Below are positions 60,395 through 64,000 of a stretch of DNA of 64,000 bases, in pieces. This DNA is from Prevotella sp. (GTDB taxonomy: Bacteria > Bacteroidota > Bacteroidia > Bacteroidales > Bacteroidaceae). The stretch is taken from NCBI GenBank assembly GCA_017619445.1, contig JAFZSI010000010.1:1-64000 (forward strand), written 5' to 3'. A program made the position numbers and the translations under genes. Position 1 is the stretch's first letter; each line of letters starts with the position of its first letter. The notes below the pieces were generated by a model. It had not been told where the DNA came from, did no database searches, and saw only the letters and a list, made by a program, of their open reading frames with translations.

Positions 60395-62263
60395 TTAGAT
60401 ACCAAGTTTCTGATTATACTCTTTCAATGTCTCGAGCACGTTGCAACGAACGTGTACAAAATTCTCAATTCCTGCAGCCTTCAAATCCTCCATGCAAGCC
60501 GGTGCACCAGCCACAACAAACATGGCTCGGCCATCGAGATACTTGAATGCGGGGATGGCATACTCTGCATACTCATCGTCGCTTGAACAAATCACCACTA
60601 TGTCGGCGTTGGCCTTCAAAGCAGCATCAACACCTTCCTCAACGGTCTTGAATCCAAGATTGTCAATCACCTTGTATCCGGCACAGGCAAGGAAGTTGCA
60701 AGAGAACTGGGCACGAGCCTGACGCATGGCCAGATTGCCGATGGTCAGCATGAACGCAACGGGCACCTTCGTCTCCTCTGTGTGTATGCGCAAGTCTTCG
60801 AAGTCAGCAGCCAGACGTGTGCTCTTAATAGCCTTGAACGGAGGTGTGGCACACTCTTTATTCTCCTCCTTACTGTGGCAACCACATGCGCACACCTTTG
60901 CACGCTTGCCCTCGCTCTTTTCTGTAAAGTTGGGGAACTGGTTGGTTCCAAGCAGGAATTCTTTGCGCTTGGCGGCGTCACCATGACGTTTAGCGTTGGT
61001 GGCGTTGATGTCATCCTGAATAGTACCAGCTTTAGCAGCGGCAAGGAATCCGCCCTCGTCCTCCACTCTCAGGAAGATCTTCCATGCTTCCTGAGCCAAA
61101 GCATCGGTGAGATGTTCAATGTAGTAAGAACCAGCACCCGGGTCAACAATGCGGTCGAAGTGACTTTCCTCCTTAATAAGCAGTTGCTGGTTTCGGGCAA
61201 TGCGCTCGGAGAAGTCGGTAGCATCCTCGTAGGTGACATCGAATGGAGTGACAACCATCGAATGAATGCCTCCAAGAGCGGCACTCATGGCCTCTGTCTG
61301 TGAACGCAACAGGTTGACGTAGGAGTCGAACAATGTCATGTTGTAGGTTGACGTTGTGGCATTTACAATCATCTTGCAGGCACAGTCGCACTTCGGCTCA
61401 TACTGCTTTACAATCTGGGCCCAGAGCAAACGGGCGGCACGGAACTTGGCCAGCTCCATGAAGTAATTCTCGCTCACGCCCATGTTGAACTTGATGCTCT
61501 TTGCGGCAAGGTCAACATCCACACCAGCATCAACCAGCTGCTGCAGATACTCATTACCCCAAGCCAAGGCATAGCCAAGTTCCTGCACGATATAAGCACC
61601 GGCATTGTTCAGACTGTCGGTATTGACGGCGATGCAACGGAAATTAGGATAATCCTTCAGTATTTCCACCAGCTGCGGAGCGGTGGCCAATACTTCCGTC
61701 ACATCCTTGCCCTTCATCACCATCTTCTCCATCGGGTCGAAGTTGATGCTGCCTACCACCTTCTCCTTGTCGTAGCCCTTCTTCTCGAAGTAGGCCACAA
61801 GAATTTGGGCCAGCTCCAACGCATGACGCTGACAGGTGGAGAAGTTCACTTCCACGATGTCGCAGTAGATATTATTTAATAAGGTGTCGATAAGCTCTGC
61901 GCTCACCTTATTTCCACCGAACCTGAATCCCAGCGAGTCGATGCCCTTGTTGAGGATGTCAAGCGCTTTGGCATTTGCCTCAGCAGGATCGTCAACCAGG
62001 ATGTTCTGGCGCACATACCATGTGTTGTCGTTCTTTTTGTTGCCCCGGACAAACGGAAATTCGCCCGGCAAAGAGTCGGGTGTCTTCAGGTTAGCCAAGT
62101 CCTCGCGGCGATAGAACGGCTGCACATTAAAACCTTCATTGGTTCTCCAGACGAGTTTCTTCTGAAAATCGGCACCTTTCAAATCGACCTGAATTTTGTC
62201 AAGCCATTCTTGTGTAGTAGGAGCCTGAAACTCGGTGAAGAGTTTTTCTTTGTTGTTTGACAT
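60395..62263 (-). CDS. mutA: Methylmalonyl-CoA mutase, small subunit
   Basis: The non-catalytic partner of MutB in the heterodimeric form of the enzyme. The 622-aa protein has the MutA start (FTEFQAPTTQEWLDKIQVDL) and a barrel with IDPGAGSYYIEHLTDALAQ. The C-terminal cobalamin-like domain lacks the DxHxxG ligand motif, as expected for the small subunit. A short Cys-rich insert joins the two domains: C458, C460, C462, H463 and C471 (CACGCHSKEENKEC), not needed by the fold. It is first in the operon; a minus-strand -7 box TATATTTG is at 62323-62330. Confidence 0.96.
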   Translation of the reverse strand: MSNNKEKLFTEFQAPTTQEWLDKIQVDLKGADFQKKLVWRTNEGFNVQPFYRREDLANLKTPDSLPGEFPFVRGNKKNDNTWYVRQNILVDDPAEANAKALDILNKGIDSLGFRFGGNKVSAELIDTLLNNIYCDIVEVNFSTCQRHALELAQILVAYFEKKGYDKEKVVGSINFDPMEKMVMKGKDVTEVLATAPQLVEILKDYPNFRCIAVNTDSLNNAGAYIVQELGYALAWGNEYLQQLVDAGVDVDLAAKSIKFNMGVSENYFMELAKFRAARLLWAQIVKQYEPKCDCACKMIVNATTSTYNMTLFDSYVNLLRSQTEAMSAALGGIHSMVVTPFDVTYEDATDFSERIARNQQLLIKEESHFDRIVDPGAGSYYIEHLTDALAQEAWKIFLRVEDEGGFLAAAKAGTIQDDINATNAKRHGDAAKRKEFLLGTNQFPNFTEKSEGKRAKVCACGCHSKEENKECATPPFKAIKSTRLAADFEDLRIHTEETKVPVAFMLTIGNLAMRQARAQFSCNFLACAGYKVIDNLGFKTVEEGVDAALKANADIVVICSSDDEYAEYAIPAFKYLDGRAMFVVAGAPACMEDLKAAGIENFVHVRCNVLETLKEYNQKLGI

Positions 62264-62554
62264 AGTGTAAATAAAATTATTATATAAGTTATTTATGTAT
62301 CTGCGTGCATCAAAATAACGTGCAAATATAGTGTTTTTTTCTGATATGATAAAATATTTATGCAGAAAATAATTCCTAAACGTAAAAAATTCAAAAACTT
62401 AACATGCAAGACCTATTTTTTTGCACAAAAATTATTTTTTGCGCACAATAATTGGTAACTTTGCAGTCAATTTTGAAACATCGTTCACCAGCATCCTTTT
62501 TTGAATGGCATGGTAACGACATGAATCAACGCGAAATAGATATTCTCGAATGTT
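62264..62554. other. Divergent intergenic region, AT-rich
   Basis: It holds the mutA -7 box (62323-62330, minus) and a -7 box TAACTTTG (62456-62463, plus) for the transporter; neither has a clear -33. A 22-codon plus-strand ORF at 62521-62589 overlaps the transporter start and is probably chance. I see no hairpin or riboswitch. Confidence 0.5.
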
Positions 62555-64000
62555 ATGAACTGGATAGTCAATCTTTTTTCCAACACTGAATCAGTGGCCC
62601 ACATCGCGCTGCTCTATGCGGTGGTCATTGCCGTGGGGGTTTTTCTTGGTAAAATCAAAATCGGTGGCATATCGCTGGGTGTAACATTCGTGCTGTTCGC
62701 TGGCATCCTGGCCGGACACATAGGCTTCACGGCTCCCGTAGACATTCTGACCTTTGTACAGGATTTCGGACTCATACTCTTTGTGTTTATGATAGGTCTG
62801 CAGGTGGGCCCAGGTTTCTTCGAGAGTTTCGGCATGGCGGGCATCAAGCTCAACGGACTTGCTGCCACAGGAATCCTGCTCAACATACTGGTGATGTTTG
62901 CCTGCTACTACATTTTCTTCGACACGTCTAATCCCATCAACCTGCCTATGATGGTGGGCACACTCTATGGTGCCGTCACCAACACTCCAGGTCTTGGTGC
63001 CGCCAATGAGGCTATGGGCAACGTTTTTACACAAGGAAATGCCCCCCAAATAGCATCGGCCTATGCATGTGCCTATCCGTTGGGCGTTCTGGGCATCATC
63101 GGGGCCACCATTCTTGTGCGCTACTTCTGCAAGGTAAAATTGGAGCGCGAAGAAGAGCAGCTCAACGAAGGCGAAGGCGTGAAAGCCAACCAGAAGCCCT
63201 ACAAGATGAACCTGCAGGTAACCAACAACTATCTGGAAGGCAAGACGCTGCTTCAGGTTCACGCTTTCCTGAACCGCGACTTCGTGTGCTCGCGCATTCT
63301 ACACGACAACCACATCAGCATTCCCAACCGCAACACCGTGTTCCATCTGGGCGACAAACTCCGCATTGTGTGCGCAGAAACAGATGCCGAGGCCATCATG
63401 GCGTTCATTGGCCCAGTGGTAGAGGTAGAATGGCCTCTGCAGGACTATCCGCTCGTTTCAAAACGCATACTCATCACCAACCCGAAAATCAACGGCAAGA
63501 CCCTGGGAGGTATGCATTTCTCAAGCGCCTACGGAGTGAACGTCACACGTGTCACTCGTCACGGAATGGAACTCTTTGCCACCACATCGTTGCCCCTGCA
63601 GGTGGGCGACCGCATCATGGTGGTAGGACCAGAGGATGCTGTGGAGCGCGTCACCAGTCTCATGGGCAACTCCATACGCCGGCTTGACGCACCCAACATT
63701 GCCACCATCTTCGTGGGCATTTTCATCGGCATCATCTTCGGCTCGCTTCCTTTCGCCATTCCTGGAATGCCCGTGCCAGTGAAGCTTGGCATCGCCGGAG
63801 GACCGCTCATCATAGCCATCCTCATTGGCCGCTACGGCTACAAGATAAAACTGGTCACCTACACCACCACCAGCGCCAACATGATGCTGCGCGAGATTGG
63901 ACTTGTGCTCTTCCTTGCCTCTGTTGGCATCAAGGCCGGAGCCAACTTCTTCGAAACGGTGGTCGAGGGCGACGGACTGCTCTATGTGCTCACGGGATTC
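62555..64000 (+). CDS. AspT/YidE-family putative transporter, cut by the window end
   Basis: The frame is open from ATG 62555 to the window edge, about 482 codons, without a stop. [20 protein letters not shown] begins the protein. The first 190 residues hold about five membrane helices ([38 protein letters not shown]). Two RCK-C/TrkA-C-like soluble domains follow ([20 protein letters not shown] and [19 protein letters not shown]). A second membrane half starts near residue 390 ([37 protein letters not shown]). This duplication with central TrkA-C domains is the YidE/YbjL/AspT layout, often anion or amino-acid exchange. C-terminus not seen. Confidence 0.9.
   Translation, partial: MNWIVNLFSNTESVAHIALLYAVVIAVGVFLGKIKIGGISLGVTFVLFAGILAGHIGFTAPVDILTFVQDFGLILFVFMIGLQVGPGFFESFGMAGIKLNGLAATGILLNILVMFACYYIFFDTSNPINLPMMVGTLYGAVTNTPGLGAANEAMGNVFTQGNAPQIASAYACAYPLGVLGIIGATILVRYFCKVKLEREEEQLNEGEGVKANQKPYKMNLQVTNNYLEGKTLLQVHAFLNRDFVCSRILHDNHISIPNRNTVFHLGDKLRIVCAETDAEAIMAFIGPVVEVEWPLQDYPLVSKRILITNPKINGKTLGGMHFSSAYGVNVTRVTRHGMELFATTSLPLQVGDRIMVVGPEDAVERVTSLMGNSIRRLDAPNIATIFVGIFIGIIFGSLPFAIPGMPVPVKLGIAGGPLIIAILIGRYGYKIKLVTYTTTSANMMLREIGLVLFLASVGIKAGANFFETVVEGDGLLYVLTGF

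Noticed and set aside
62264-62340. Cobalamin riboswitch upstream of mutA
   Set aside because: The leader is only about 60-80 nt and has no B12-box-like sequence or stable stems.
62521-62589. 22-codon ORF overlapping the transporter start (possible leader peptide)
   Set aside because: No run of regulatory codons, no attenuator hairpin; likely chance.

Overview
The window reads as chromosomal DNA of a Bacteroidales bacterium, most likely a Prevotella-type (Prevotellaceae) genome of moderate GC. Four things point that way: a complete Na+-NQR operon, a fused lpxC/fabZ gene, a two-subunit methylmalonyl-CoA mutase, and promoters of the Bacteroidetes type (TTTG, about 20 nt, TAnnTTTG). I see about 49 real protein genes. 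I see no tRNA, rRNA, CRISPR array or insertion sequence.

Layout. Positions 573-6357 (minus) hold nqrABCDEF. 6618-11884 holds tamB and a lipoprotein. 12246-13445 (minus) is an MltF-like lytic transglycosylase. 13599-16862 is hisG-hisD-hisC, followed by an Ala/Pro-rich lipoprotein. 17880-20471 (minus) is a GH106-like glycoside hydrolase. 20979-27972 is a plus-strand run: phoH, purC, ubiE/menG, aroE, purM, a small zinc-ribbon-like lipoprotein, prfA, pyrF. An HU-family gene lies convergent to pyrF and overlaps it. 29014-31218 is a disrupted locus: a BRO-domain gene sits between two copies of the 5' end of an HD-hydrolase gene. 31270-35409 is the lipid A block lpxD, lpxC/fabZ, lpxA plus miaA, followed by a class A PBP and a Pif1-like helicase. 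39890-49791 (minus) holds a lipoprotein, GH53 galactanase, cupin, Oar-like TonB receptor, NigD-like protein, TPR protein and a solute-binding lipoprotein. The rest is radA, queC/ridA, pgk, an outer-membrane barrel, an isolated ftsZ paralogue with a partner gene, a GNAT enzyme, mutB/mutA and a truncated AspT/YidE-type transporter.

The most unusual signal is between the genes. (1) Six intergenic loci carry one architecture: units of exactly 21 bp (CTTTACG- or GTTTACG-like) running into a CTAG-centred palindrome (AAATTTTCTAGAAAATTT). The five that have genes on both sides all lie where gene orientation switches. (2) Tandem repeats with a 7-nt period fill many short spacers, often run into the next start codon or out of the previous stop codon, and once lie inside a lipoprotein reading frame. 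(3) A 66-bp direct repeat starting exactly at an ATG brackets the BRO gene, as if that gene had been inserted at the start codon of the HD gene and had resupplied it. (4) The FtsZ paralogue is outside any division cluster, ends in a predicted amphipathic helix, and is followed 16 bp later by an unrecognised gene.

Functionally the window is mostly housekeeping: sodium-motive respiration, histidine, purine, pyrimidine, shikimate and lipid A synthesis, peptidoglycan synthesis and turnover, and the succinate-propionate pathway, with small polysaccharide-use modules.
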